Notes: a model not told the origin generated them from the sequence alone. DNA of 64,000 nucleotides from Methylorubrum aminovorans (GCF_022179725.1 NZ_BPRC01000011.1:124001-188000); one strand, 5' to 3'; positions 9,022 through 18,149 are shown, counted from the first letter of the stretch. Translations and numbers: made by a program.

Positions 9022-11357
9022 GCGGCGTCTCCCGTGGTTTCGCCGGCGGATTTGGCGGGTTCGGGGCCGAGCAGCAGGCGCAGGATCGGCAGCACTTTTG
9101 CCGCCCGCGTGGCATCGAAGCCGTGAGACCCTTCCGCCTCGCCGGGAGCGGCTCCGCCCGGCCGGGCCAGCGCCTCGCCGATCGCCCGGCGCTCGGCCGG
9201 CGCCAGGGTCGCAAAGGTGCGGCGTACCAGCGGCAGCAACTCGGTGAACAGCGCCTCGTCGAGGCCGCAGAGCCATTCATCGACCACCGCGAGCAGTTCG
9301 CGCCCGTGGATCAGCACGGTGCCGCTGTCTTCCAGAAACCCCTCGATCCAGGCGGCGGCCGGGACGGCGCCCGAGGCCCGCGACAGGGCGAGGCGCAGGC
9401 GCTCGCCGGCCTCGGTGGCGGCGATGGCGCGGTCATCGAACAGCAGGCGCACGGCGCGGCCGACGACGCGGCCGTGAACGTGTTCCTGGTCGGCCAGCGC
9501 TCGCAGCGCCTCACGCCACACCGCCTTCAGCTCCGGCTCCTCGATCAGCGCGACCGCGCCGGAGACGGCGACGATGCGCGCCTTTGCGGCGGCCGCCGCG
9601 TCGTCGTCGAGGCTCTGGCAGGCGGCGACCAGCCCGGCGGCGGCGCGCGGCACGAGGCCCCGCACGACGGCGAGCACCGGTTCGGTGTCGGAGGAGCGCA
9701 CGGAGCCGTAGCGGGCGAGTTCGGCGAGCGCGGGCAGCGCGTCCATCAGGTCGAACACGTCGGCCGAGACTGCGGCGCGGTCGTTGAGCGCGCGGATCAC
9801 CTCCGCCGTGGCCTCGGCGAGGTCGGCGTCGAGCAGCGTGCCGATCAGGCCGGAGAGGTCGGCGACGCGGGTCGCCTCGCGGGCGCGAACCCGCACCCGG
9901 CCAGCGGCCGCCTCGGCGACCGTGCCGCCCTCGGCCGACGCCGCCACCAGCTCCACCACCCATTCCGGTTGCCAGGCGAGGAACCACGCCTCCTTGAAGG
10001 TGCCGCGCCCGCGCGCCTCGCGCCGCTCCCCCCACGGGATGCCGATCAGGGTGAGCCGGTTGAGGAAATGGCTGCGGGCGAGATCCGTTTCTTTCCGCAG
10101 ATCGAGGGTGATCTCGCCGGCGGACGCGCCGGGCTTCAGGCGCAGACGCTTGCACTGCGCCTCGAAATCCGCCTCCACCGGTGTGCCGGGGCTGTCAGGC
10201 GGGGTAGCGCCGAGGCGCTCGCCGATGACGAGCTTGCGCCGGATCAGACCCATCGGCGCCGGGTCGGCGAAGCAGAGCGTGGCCTGCGCCGCCTCGTCGA
10301 GGTCGTCGAGGGAGGGCCGGGACCGGCCGCGAAAGCCCGCCAGCGCCTCGGCGAGCCGGGCTGCCTCAATCACCGAGGCCGGCGAGGCGTCGAGATCGTT
10401 TTCGCGCAGCAGCGCGGCGGCCCGCGCCAGCCAGCGGGCGGCGACGCGCCCCTCGTGGTGCCACAGGGTGTCGTACCATTCCGGTGAGAGCACCCCGGCG
10501 CGGTAGCCGGAGGCGAAGGCCAGCCTCTCGTAGGACCAGGGCGCCCAGGCGGCGGCGACCTTGGTCTTGGGCAGGTTCTTCAGAGTTGCGGTGTCGGCGC
10601 CGGCCTGGCCCTTGGCATCGTGGCGGGCGAGCGCCGGCACGTGCCACGCGCCGCAGATCACGGCGATGCGCTCGAATCCCTCCTTGGCCGCCTTCCGGAT
10701 CGCGCTGCGCATATGCGCCTCGCGCGCCTCCTCGCGGAAGGCGTCGTCGGGGTCGGGCTCGGCACCCTCGCGGAGCGCTCCCATCGCCTCGCCGATCGCG
10801 GCGAACACGTCGCCGTCGGCGCCCGCGCGGCTCTCGACCAGCGCGTCCCACCAGCGCTCGCCGTCCGGGTAACCGGCGAGCGTGGCGAGTTCGCCGAGCG
10901 GATCGCGCCGGATCGCGGCTCTCGCCGGATCGGGCCCGTGCTCGGACGGCGCTTCGGCCGCCTCGGAAACCGGCTCCCCATCGATCGGCGCGGCCTCGGG
11001 TGTGGCGTCCGGCACGCCGAAACCGTCGGCGAGCTGGTTCGCGTGCGGCAGGTCGATGAAGCGCACATTCGCGCCGGCCGCGATGCCATGGTGCATCGCC
11101 ACCCATTCCGGCGAGAACGCCGCGAAAGGGAAGAAGGCGCAGTCGCGGGGCCGGTCGGGCCGATAGACGAGGAGCGCGACGGGGGGCGCCATGCCCTCCC
11201 GCGCGGCAAGCGGGATCAGCGCGTCGGCGTCCGGCGGACCCTCGATCAGCAGGCAGTCAGGGGTGAAGGCTTCGAGCGCCGCCCGGAGTGAGCGGGCCGA
11301 GCCGGGGCCGTGGTGGCGGATGCCGAAGAGACGGATGTCGGACATCGTTCGGGTCAC
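9018..11357 (-). CDS. DUF5682 family protein (possible TIKI/EreA-like hydrolase domain)
   Basis: A 779-residue protein. The N-terminal about 250 residues contain FGIRHHGPGSARSLR (residues 11-25), LLIEGPPDAD (37-46), REAHM (212-216) and VICGAWHVPAL (233-243). Two GxxH motifs, a conserved Glu and an R-E-x-x-M-like element in this order recall the TraB/TIKI/erythromycin-esterase superfamily; that link is my inference. The remaining about 500 residues are helical with many Ala/Leu and look like a repeat scaffold. The start overlaps the MoxR stop by ATGA at 11357; an internal ATG at 11345 would remove four residues. Known as a companion of vWA/MoxR/SWIM genes; biochemical role unknown to me. Confidence 0.85.
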   Translation of the reverse strand: MTRTMSDIRLFGIRHHGPGSARSLRAALEAFTPDCLLIEGPPDADALIPLAAREGMAPPVALLVYRPDRPRDCAFFPFAAFSPEWVAMHHGIAAGANVRFIDLPHANQLADGFGVPDATPEAAPIDGEPVSEAAEAPSEHGPDPARAAIRRDPLGELATLAGYPDGERWWDALVESRAGADGDVFAAIGEAMGALREGAEPDPDDAFREEAREAHMRSAIRKAAKEGFERIAVICGAWHVPALARHDAKGQAGADTATLKNLPKTKVAAAWAPWSYERLAFASGYRAGVLSPEWYDTLWHHEGRVAARWLARAAALLRENDLDASPASVIEAARLAEALAGFRGRSRPSLDDLDEAAQATLCFADPAPMGLIRRKLVIGERLGATPPDSPGTPVEADFEAQCKRLRLKPGASAGEITLDLRKETDLARSHFLNRLTLIGIPWGERREARGRGTFKEAWFLAWQPEWVVELVAASAEGGTVAEAAAGRVRVRAREATRVADLSGLIGTLLDADLAEATAEVIRALNDRAAVSADVFDLMDALPALAELARYGSVRSSDTEPVLAVVRGLVPRAAAGLVAACQSLDDDAAAAAKARIVAVSGAVALIEEPELKAVWREALRALADQEHVHGRVVGRAVRLLFDDRAIAATEAGERLRLALSRASGAVPAAAWIEGFLEDSGTVLIHGRELLAVVDEWLCGLDEALFTELLPLVRRTFATLAPAERRAIGEALARPGGAAPGEAEGSHGFDATRAAKVLPILRLLLGPEPAKSAGETTGDAA

Positions 11358-12454
11358 GCGCTCGCGCGGGCGGCCTTGTAGAAGTCCTTCCAGTCTGCGC
11401 GCTCCTTGACCACCGTCTCGAGGTATTCGCGCCAGACGATGGCGTCCTGCACCGGGTCCTTCACCACGGCGCCACTGATCCCCGAGACGAGGTCGTGCGC
11501 CGAGAGGCGGCCGTCGCCGAAATGCGCCGCGAGCGCCAGCCCGCTGCCGACGACGCTGATCGCCTCCGCCGTCGAGAGCGTGCCGGAGGGCTGCTTCACC
11601 TTGCTCTTGCCATCCGCCGTCACCCCCTCGCGCAATTCGCGAAAAATCGTGACGACGCGGCGGATCTGGTCGGCGCCCGGCGGCTCGGCGGGGATCTCGA
11701 AGGCGCGGCCGAGCGAGGCGACGCGGGTCTCGACGATGGCGATCTCGGCCTCGATCGTGGCGGGCGGGGGCAGCACCACGGTGTTGAAGCGGCGCTTCAA
11801 GGCGCTCGACAATTCGTTGACGCCGCGATCCCGGTTGTTGGCCGTGGCGATGAGGTTGAAGCCCTTCTGCGCCGCCACCTCCTCGTTCAGCTCGGGGATC
11901 GGCAGGGTCTTTTCCGAGAAGACGGTGATGAAGCTGTCCTGCGTCTCGGAGGGGATGCGGGTCAGCTCCTCGACGCGGGCGATGCGGCCCTCGTTCATCG
12001 CCCGCATGATCGGCGAGGCCACCACCGCCTCGCGGCTCGGGCCCTTGGCGAGCAGCAGCGCGTAGTTCCAGCCGTAGCGGATCGCCTCCTCGCTGGTGCC
12101 GGCGGTGCCCTGGACGATAAGGCGCGAGGTGCCGCAGATCGCCGCCGCCAGATGCTCGCTGACCCAGCTCTTGGCGGTGCCCGGCACGCCGAGCAGGAGC
12201 AGCGCCCGGTCGGTGGCGAGTGTGGCCACCGCGACCTCCATCAGGCGCCGGTCGCCGATATACTTCGGGCTGACCTCGAAGCCGGAGGCGAGTCGGCCGC
12301 CGAGCAGGTAGGTGACGACGGCCTGCGGCGACATCTGCCAGTTCGGCGGGCGCGGCCGGTCGTCGGATTCGCGCAGCGCCGCGATCTCCTCGGCGAAGGC
12401 ATCCTCGGCGGCTTGGCGCAGCTGCGCGGTCTTGACGGCGTGGGTCGATGTCAT
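11354..12454 (-). CDS. MoxR-type AAA+ ATPase
   Basis: A 366-residue AAA+ protein of the MoxR class. Walker A is GVPGTAKS (residues 89-96), sensor 1 is FNLIATANNRDRG, and the arginine-finger region is LSSALKRRFNTV. The Walker B position reads ARVEELTRIPSETQ, where the usual Asp-Glu pair is Glu-Glu; the catalytic glutamate seems kept but the Mg-binding Asp is replaced. MoxR ATPases remodel or assemble client proteins together with a vWA partner, which is encoded two genes downstream. ATGA overlaps join it to DUF5691 upstream (12451-12454) and DUF5682 downstream. Confidence 0.92.
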   Translation of the reverse strand: MTSTHAVKTAQLRQAAEDAFAEEIAALRESDDRPRPPNWQMSPQAVVTYLLGGRLASGFEVSPKYIGDRRLMEVAVATLATDRALLLLGVPGTAKSWVSEHLAAAICGTSRLIVQGTAGTSEEAIRYGWNYALLLAKGPSREAVVASPIMRAMNEGRIARVEELTRIPSETQDSFITVFSEKTLPIPELNEEVAAQKGFNLIATANNRDRGVNELSSALKRRFNTVVLPPPATIEAEIAIVETRVASLGRAFEIPAEPPGADQIRRVVTIFRELREGVTADGKSKVKQPSGTLSTAEAISVVGSGLALAAHFGDGRLSAHDLVSGISGAVVKDPVQDAIVWREYLETVVKERADWKDFYKAARASA

Positions 12455-14034
12455 CCTTGGGCCGTTCCCCCTGTGGTGGTCTCCGGTCGGAAATCGCGCC
12501 GGATCGCGGCGCGCAGTTCCAGCACGCCGGTCAATCCCGTGAGCTGCGTGCGCAGGCGATCCGCATCCTCCTCCGGCAGCCGCGCCAGGATGGCGGCGGC
12601 GGAAGCAGCACTGTCGTCGCTCGGCCAGAGCCGGTCGCCGAGACGCGCGATCACCCAGGGCTTGGCCAGATCACGCCGCAGGGCATCCGAGCCCCGGGTG
12701 ACGAAGGCGAGCCAGTCGAGCAGGGTGGCGCTGAAGCTTTCCGAGAAATGCTCGGGGCCCTGGGCCAGCACCGCCAGCACCACCTCGATCTTGCGGGCGC
12801 GGATCAGCGCGCCGACGCGGGCCTCCCACGCGGCGTCGGGCAGGAGGTCGAGCGCCTCCGCCCACATCCCGAGCACCTCGTTGGTGCGGCGGACGCCGGT
12901 GACCTTGCCCTCGTAGGCCTCGGCAGTGATGTCGGCCATCGCCTCCGCCCAGGCCGGGTCGAGGGTGCGCTTGGCCGCCGAGAACAGCCCGTGGAAGACC
13001 GGGTCGGCCCACTCGCTGCGGAGTGCCAGTTCGATCCAGAGCCGCGGCGGATGCGCGGCGAAGGCGTGCAGCGGGGCGCGTGCCAGGATCGCCCGCAGCA
13101 GGCCGGCACGGGCGCCGCCGCCGCGCCGCTCCCATTGGTTCGCTTCGATGCCGTCGCGGGCCAGTTCCGGGCTCTCCTCCGGCAGGGTGACGACGAGGCT
13201 GTGCGTGGTGCCGCCCAGCAGCTTGCGCTTGCTCTCGACGCTCAGTGCGGCGCGGGCGCGCGCTGCCATGCGCTCGGCATAGCGCGAGTCGGGAAGCCTC
13301 GGCAGCAGGTGCTGCGCGGCCAGCCGCACCCCGTTGGCGCGGTCATCGAGACAGGCCTCGAGGAAGGGCTCGTCGGCCTGCGACAGGCCGGTCGCCAGGG
13401 CGTGGACCAGGGCCTCGCGCGCGTCGGCTTTCTCCTTCCGGAAGACCGGCTCCAGGGCGGCGCGCGCGCCTTCCGGATCGCGGACGCGGAGGGCGGTGAA
13501 GGCGGCGCGGCGCTCGGCCACCGTGCCCTCGGTCCAATCCGACGCGTCCGCGGTCTCCGCTCCTTGGTCCGGTGCCTCGCCGCAGGCGCGGGCGAGCCAG
13601 TCGAGTTCGGCGCCGATGACGGCGGGGGCGGTCGTCGGCAGGCTGTCGCGCTGCTGCATCAGCACCTGGAACAGCCAAGCGGGCGGGCGCGAGCCCGCGG
13701 CGGCGGCGAGTTCGAACCATTCCTCGACGCGGCTGCGCGCGCTGTATCCCTCGGTGAGGAGGCCGTAGAGCCGCGTGGCGGCCGCGGGCGGACATTCGGG
13801 CCCGAAGGCCTCGCGCGGTTCGATCGGCGCCAGCGCCTCCGGCCCGAGTTCCGTGCCGGCGAGATGGTGGACGCCCTCCGCCGCGAGCCGCGCCAGCAGG
13901 GCGGCGCCGGGATCGCTCTCCGCGACGAGTGCGGTCAGCAGACCGGGCGCGGGCGGCGGGGCGCGCTCGGCCCCGAGAAGCGCGGCGGCGAGCGTCGGCT
14001 CCCAGCCATCGGTGACGCGATCGGCAGCGTCCAT
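12451..14034 (-). CDS. DUF5691 family protein, helical-repeat scaffold
   Basis: A 527-residue protein, almost wholly alpha-helical by composition, beginning with WEPTLAAALLGAERAPPPAP. It includes EGTVAERRAAFTALRVRDPEGARAAL-type helical pairs that resemble HEAT-like repeats, then QWERRGGGARAGLLRAIL. No catalytic motif is visible. It matches the DUF5691 protein normally found between the SWIM and MoxR genes. It could act as an adaptor or scaffold (inference). The start ATG shares bases with the stop of the SWIM gene (TGATG at 14036-14032), and the 3' end overlaps the MoxR start. Confidence 0.82.
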   Translation of the reverse strand: MDAADRVTDGWEPTLAAALLGAERAPPPAPGLLTALVAESDPGAALLARLAAEGVHHLAGTELGPEALAPIEPREAFGPECPPAAATRLYGLLTEGYSARSRVEEWFELAAAAGSRPPAWLFQVLMQQRDSLPTTAPAVIGAELDWLARACGEAPDQGAETADASDWTEGTVAERRAAFTALRVRDPEGARAALEPVFRKEKADAREALVHALATGLSQADEPFLEACLDDRANGVRLAAQHLLPRLPDSRYAERMAARARAALSVESKRKLLGGTTHSLVVTLPEESPELARDGIEANQWERRGGGARAGLLRAILARAPLHAFAAHPPRLWIELALRSEWADPVFHGLFSAAKRTLDPAWAEAMADITAEAYEGKVTGVRRTNEVLGMWAEALDLLPDAAWEARVGALIRARKIEVVLAVLAQGPEHFSESFSATLLDWLAFVTRGSDALRRDLAKPWVIARLGDRLWPSDDSAASAAAILARLPEEDADRLRTQLTGLTGVLELRAAIRRDFRPETTTGGTAQG

Positions 14035-15407
14035 CAGGCCACCTGCAGCAGGACCGGCTGCGCACCCTGCGCCGGCATCGCGTAGAGGCGGCCTTGCGCG
14101 ACGAGGGCGAGCGGATGGAGGCCATAGCCGTCGTAGAGGCCGAACAGATCGACCGGTCGGCCCGCCGCCACCGCGAGCAGGCTCGGCAGGCGCGGGTCGG
14201 CCCCGAGCGCGAGGCTGCCGGTCTCGTCGCCTGCCGCGAAGGCAACCTTGCCGCCGGCTGCGGTGGCGAGGCGCCCGAGCCGGACATTGGCGAGCCGCAC
14301 CGGCCAGCGCTCCAGCCAGGGCGCGCGAGCCAGCACCTCTGCGAAGGTATCCCGCGCCGCCGCGACGCTGGCTGCGCTGGGTAGCACGGCTTGCGCCGCC
14401 GGGCCGGCACGGCCCTCGCGGAAGACGGCGCGCAGCGGCGGATCGCCGGGCTGGAAGGCGAGGCTCCCGCAAAAATCCTGGCCGGCGGCGGGGGCCGGCG
14501 GCAGGGGCGAACCGGCCGTGCCGTAATCGATCACCTGGGCCAGGGCGCCGCTGGTGCGGCCGACGAGCCAGACCGAGCGGGCGGTGAGCCGATCCTCCTC
14601 CTCGACCGCGTGGGCCAGCACCGCCCAGGTGTCGGCTTGGTCCGGGCGAGCCGCCATCTCCTCGGCGGTGACGGGGTAGCCGAGCGCGGCGCGCACCCCC
14701 GCCGCCTGCTCGGGCGCCAGGGCGTCGAGGCGACGCGCGGCGCGCAGCAGCAGGGCGAGCCGGCCGAGGCCGAGCCCGAGCGCCGCCTCCGGCCGGGGGG
14801 CACCGGCTCGAGGTGCCGCCGCGATCAGCCCCGGCAGGACCCGCACCCGGCGGGCGAGGCCCGGCGCCTGCCCGTCCACGAGGCGGCCGGCCATGCGGTC
14901 CCAGAAGGCGTAGGGCTCGGAGCGCGCGGCGCCGAGCCCGCGCCGCATCAGGTCGCGCAGCCAGAGATCGAGCTCGTCGAGCGACGCCGCGACCCGGTCC
15001 TCGCGAGCCTGCCGGCGCTTGGCCTGCGCCCGCTCATCGACCGGCTTGGCGGGGTCTTTCGCCCGGGTCTCGGCCGCGGCGGCGCGGGTCTCGCGCCCCT
15101 TCATCCAGGCGGCGGCCCAGTCCGGCGGCTCGGCCTCCGCGATGGTCGAGATGGCATCGACCAGCATCAGGCCGAGCGCATGCTTGCAGGGAAATTTTCG
15201 GCTCGGGCAGGTGCATTTCGAGGCGGGGCCGGCGAGATCCGCCACCGTGCGGTAGGGGCTCGCTCCGCTGCCCTTGATCTCGCCCCAGATCACCGTGCCC
15301 GCCCGGCCGAGGCCGGCCCATTTCTGCGGTTTCGCCTGATCCTGCCCGGCCTTGCGGCTCGATGCGTCGGGGGCGAGATCGAGGATCTGGGCAGTCGTCA
15401 GGCTCAT
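14034..15407 (-). CDS. SWIM zinc-finger domain protein
   Basis: The first gene of the five-gene operon, 457 residues. Residues 65-76 read CTCPSRKFPCKH, an exact CxCx6CxH SWIM zinc-binding motif, in a domain that begins SRKAGQDQAKPQKW. SWIM domains bind DNA or proteins. The charged linker at about 100-150 is rich in Ala/Arg/Lys. The C-terminal half contains Trp- and Gly-rich blocks such as SVWLVGRTSGALAQV and a final region ending GRLYAMPAQGAQPVLLQVA. It may be the sensor or substrate-recognition component of the system (inference). The upstream 330 bp contain an Irr-box-like palindrome at 15554. Confidence 0.88.
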   Translation of the reverse strand: MSLTTAQILDLAPDASSRKAGQDQAKPQKWAGLGRAGTVIWGEIKGSGASPYRTVADLAGPASKCTCPSRKFPCKHALGLMLVDAISTIAEAEPPDWAAAWMKGRETRAAAAETRAKDPAKPVDERAQAKRRQAREDRVAASLDELDLWLRDLMRRGLGAARSEPYAFWDRMAGRLVDGQAPGLARRVRVLPGLIAAAPRAGAPRPEAALGLGLGRLALLLRAARRLDALAPEQAAGVRAALGYPVTAEEMAARPDQADTWAVLAHAVEEEDRLTARSVWLVGRTSGALAQVIDYGTAGSPLPPAPAAGQDFCGSLAFQPGDPPLRAVFREGRAGPAAQAVLPSAASVAAARDTFAEVLARAPWLERWPVRLANVRLGRLATAAGGKVAFAAGDETGSLALGADPRLPSLLAVAAGRPVDLFGLYDGYGLHPLALVAQGRLYAMPAQGAQPVLLQVA

Positions 15408-15737
15408 GCAGCGGGCGGTGTGGTGTCCGTCAATCGAATCGGATGATCAGGCTCAGTCTAGACAAATCGGACCGACGGGCAAGTTTGATGCGGAATTCTC
15501 TCCTGTTCGAGCAAGCCGGCAAACGTCTCGCCGACGAATGATTCGCGACTAATCTAAGAATTATTCTAGAATATCCGCGGATAGGTCGTCGGCGATCGCA
15601 TCGGTGACGGCGCAGCCGGCAGAGCTGAGCTGCTCACCGCGATCGGGCGTCTCCCGGACATCGGGCGTTCCTCTTCGAACACGACGGTACGGCAGGCGCT
15701 TTGCGAGCACCCTGACCCTTTGGATCGTGGTCGGCGT
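15408..15737. other. intergenic region upstream of the SWIM/MoxR operon
   Basis: A 330-bp gap between the SWIM gene start and the zwf stop. The part nearest the operon (15450-15580) is relatively AT-rich and holds the palindrome described at 15554. Short ORFs here overlap zwf antisense and are not credible. Nothing else recognised. Confidence 0.5.
15554..15570 (-). promoter_or_regulatory. Irr-box-like palindrome upstream of the SWIM/MoxR operon
   Basis: CTAAGAATTATTCTAGA matches 11 of 14 specified positions of the rhizobial iron-control element TTTAGAAnnnTTCTAAA as I remember it. It contains the perfect palindrome ATTCTAGAAT at 15563-15572 and lies about 150 bp upstream of the SWIM start codon. 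Binding by Irr or a related Fur-family regulator is inference. Confidence 0.35.
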
Positions 15738-17189
15738 TCAGCCCTGCTCGTCGGTGTTGCGCCATTCCCGCTCGAAGGGCAGGCGCCAGGCCTGCGGCGC
15801 CACGAGCTGGTGGATCGATTTCGGGCCCCAGGAGCCCGGCGCGTAGAGCCGCACCGGCGGGGGCGCCTCGAGCAGCGGCGTCGAGACCTCCCACAGCCGC
15901 TCGATGCCCTCGGCCGTGGTGAAGAGCGTGTGGTCGCCGCGCATGGCGTCGAGGATCAGCCGCTCGTAGGCCTCCAGCACCTCGCCCATCAGGCCGGTGT
16001 CCTTCATGTTGAACTGAAGCGAGAGCTTGTCGAGCCGCATCCCCGGCCCCGGCCGCTTGCCGTAGAACGAGAGCGACATCTTCGAGGCGTCGGCGAGATC
16101 GAAGGTGAGGTGGTCGGGTCCCTGTGCGCCCACACCCGAATTGACCGGGAACATGCTTTTGGGCGGTTCGCGGAAGGCAATCGAGATGATGCGCTGCCCC
16201 TCCGCCATCCGCTTGCCGGTGCGCAGGAAGAACGGCACCCCCGCCCAGCGCCAATTGTCGATGCGGCACTTGAGGGCGATGAAGGTCTCGGTGTCCGATT
16301 GCGGATCGACGCCGGGCTCGTCGCGGTAGCCGGCGTATTGCCCGCGCACCACCTCGCGCGGGTCGAGCGGGAGCATGGAGCGGAACACCTTGTTCTTTTC
16401 CTCCGAGATCGGGCCCGGTTCGAGCGAGGTCGGCGGCTCCATCGCCATGAAACCGAGGATCTGGAACAGGTGGGTCACCACCATGTCGCGGTAGGCGCCG
16501 GTCGCCTCGTAGAAGGCGGCGCGAGTGCCGAGCCCGAGCGTCTCCGGCACGTCGATCTGCACGTGGTCGATGAAGGTGCGGTTCCAGATCGGCTCGAACA
16601 GGCCGTTGGCGAAACGGAAGGCCAGGATGTTCTGCGCCGGCTCCTTGCCGAGGAAGTGGTCGATGCGGAAGATCTGGTCCTCGGAGAAGACTTCGTGCAG
16701 CCGCTCGTTGAGCGCCACCGCGCTCTCCAGATCGGTGCCGAACGGCTTCTCCATGACGATGCGCGAGCCGGCCGCCAGATCCGCCTCGGCGAGCAGACGC
16801 ACCACGGTGAGCGCGGCCGCCGGCGGCACGCTGAGATAGTGCAGGCGCTGGCTCTCCTGCCCGAGGCTCGCCTCGGCCCGCCCCACCGCCTCGGCGAGCG
16901 CCGCGGCGCCGGCCGAGAGCGGCACGTAGTCGAGCCGCTCGGCGAAAGCCGCCCATTCCCCGTCCCTGGCCTGTCGGGTGAAGAACCGGTCGATCGCCTT
17001 GTGGGCGCGTTCGCGGAACGCCTCGACGCCGATGTCATCGAGCGACACGCCGACGATCCGCAGGTCGGGGATGAAGCCGGCGCTGAACAGGTGGTACAGG
17101 CCGGGCAGCAATTTCCGCTGGGCGAGATCGCCGGTGGCGCCGACGAGGACGACGACCTGCGGATGTTTCGGGCCGACGCCCGCCCCCAA
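15738..17189 (-). CDS. zwf: glucose-6-phosphate 1-dehydrogenase
   Basis: Zwf oxidises glucose 6-phosphate to 6-phosphogluconolactone with reduction of NAD(P)+, feeding the Entner-Doudoroff and pentose-phosphate routes. The nucleotide-binding motif [14 protein letters not shown] is near the N-terminus; the catalytic signature [13 protein letters not shown] and the C-terminal [10 protein letters not shown] block follow. About 483 residues from TTG 17189 fits the family length. The open frame runs on to 17447, but that part is Arg/Pro/Ala-rich and unlike Zwf. The start is therefore uncertain; the DNA upstream of TTG has a weak GGCAGG. No pgl or edd lies next to it in this window. Confidence 0.92.
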   Translation of the reverse strand: MGAGVGPKHPQVVVLVGATGDLAQRKLLPGLYHLFSAGFIPDLRIVGVSLDDIGVEAFRERAHKAIDRFFTRQARDGEWAAFAERLDYVPLSAGAAALAEAVGRAEASLGQESQRLHYLSVPPAAALTVVRLLAEADLAAGSRIVMEKPFGTDLESAVALNERLHEVFSEDQIFRIDHFLGKEPAQNILAFRFANGLFEPIWNRTFIDHVQIDVPETLGLGTRAAFYEATGAYRDMVVTHLFQILGFMAMEPPTSLEPGPISEEKNKVFRSMLPLDPREVVRGQYAGYRDEPGVDPQSDTETFIALKCRIDNWRWAGVPFFLRTGKRMAEGQRIISIAFREPPKSMFPVNSGVGAQGPDHLTFDLADASKMSLSFYGKRPGPGMRLDKLSLQFNMKDTGLMGEVLEAYERLILDAMRGDHTLFTTAEGIERLWEVSTPLLEAPPPVRLYAPGSWGPKSIHQLVAPQAWRLPFEREWRNTDEQG

Positions 17190-17563
17190 CCGTGACGCGC
17201 GTGAACCTGCCAAGCGGGCCTCCCTCAGCGCGCCGGATGCGCGCGGTAGGTGAGGTAGGGCCTGCGCGATTCGTGCCAAGCTTGTGCGGGCAATCCTGCA
17301 ATCGATGGAGGCAGGGCCGCCCCGGAGCAACAGCGACCGCATCCTGCTCGTGGCAGCGCCCCGCCGGCCACGCGGCATCGCACGGTCCTTTCGCCGGGCC
17401 GCCTCGTGCCGGCCAAGACCCGTCTGTTCGTGGAGGCGGTCGCCCACGGTATCCGTGCGGGCTGGGCGCGGTGACGCATCGCGCGCCGCAACTCGGCCCC
17501 GTTGGCCCGCCGAGATTGCAAAATACCAAAATCGGGTACACGTTGCCGCTCGGAGGGCGCTTC
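17190..17563. other. intergenic region between zwf and parD
   Basis: A 374-bp divergent gap. It contains the first of two identical 20-bp repeats (17464) and, near 17515, an AT-richer segment (GCAAAATACCAAAATCGGG) just before parD that may hold its promoter and operator. I see no other gene. Confidence 0.45.
17464..17483. repeat. 20-bp direct repeat, left copy flanking parDE
   Basis: GGGCGCGGTGACGCATCGCG occurs here and again, exactly, at 18130-18149. The two copies bracket the ParD/ParE genes, 666 bp apart. Confidence 0.85.
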
Positions 17564-17812
17564 ATGCCGCGAAACACGTCCGTCTCACTCGGCGAGCACT
17601 TCGCGCAGTTCATCGACCGTCAGGTCGAGGGGGGACGTTACGGGTCTGCAAGCGAAGTGGTTCGCGCAGGCCTTCGCCTGCTCGAAGAGCGAGAGGCCGC
17701 CGTCGAGAGGCTGCGGGCCGCGCTGATCGAGGGTGAGGAGAGCGGTCCGCCGGAGCCCTTCGATCCCGAGGTCTTCCTCCGGGAAAAGCGTGCAGGCGCG
17801 GCCCGAGGGTGA
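17564..17812 (+). CDS. parD: ParD-type antitoxin (ribbon-helix-helix)
   Basis: An 82-residue protein. The N-terminus [20 protein letters not shown] and [19 protein letters not shown] form a ribbon-helix-helix DNA-binding domain of the ParD/CopG type. The C-terminal about 30 residues are acidic and Pro-rich and would wrap the toxin. GGAGGGC lies 8-9 bases before ATG 17564 and fixes the start. The last four bases overlap the GTG start of parE, the usual antitoxin-first arrangement. Autorepression at its own promoter is expected from the family. Confidence 0.93.
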   Translation: MPRNTSVSLGEHFAQFIDRQVEGGRYGSASEVVRAGLRLLEEREAAVERLRAALIEGEESGPPEPFDPEVFLREKRAGAARG

Positions 17813-18099
17813 GCGTCCGCCTCTCGCCGAGGGCGCGTGCGGATCTCGGCCGGATCTGGGACGACTCGGCCGAACGCTGGGGTGCGGATCAGGCCGATCG
17901 CTACATCCGCCTTCTGGCCGGAAGCTTCGCTCGACTGGCTGAGGGGTCGGTCCAAGGCCGGACGGCCGACGAGATTCGCAAAGGCTATCTCCGCCTCTCC
18001 GTGGGGTCGCACATTCTGTTCTACCGCATGGGCGCCGATGGCGGCGTCGAGGTCATCCGCATCCTTCATCAGCGGATGGATTTCAAACGCCATCTCTGA
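17809..18099 (+). CDS. parE: ParE/RelE-superfamily toxin
   Basis: A 96-residue protein starting at the overlapping [52 protein letters not shown] and [17 protein letters not shown] are the family blocks of ParE, including the C-terminal RILHxRMD. ParE toxins usually poison DNA gyrase; other RelE-fold targets are possible. Intact and full length, so probably active. Confidence 0.93.
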   Translation: MSVRLSPRARADLGRIWDDSAERWGADQADRYIRLLAGSFARLAEGSVQGRTADEIRKGYLRLSVGSHILFYRMGADGGVEVIRILHQRMDFKRHL

Positions 18100-18129
18100 G
18101 GAAGCCGGGCGATTGTGCCGACGGGCTTC

Positions 18130-18149
18130 GGGCGCGGTGACGCATCGCG
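18130..18149. repeat. 20-bp direct repeat, right copy flanking parDE
   Basis: An exact second copy of the repeat at 17464-17483, starting 31 bp after the parE stop. It lies between parE and the uracil-DNA-glycosylase-like gene. Confidence 0.85.
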
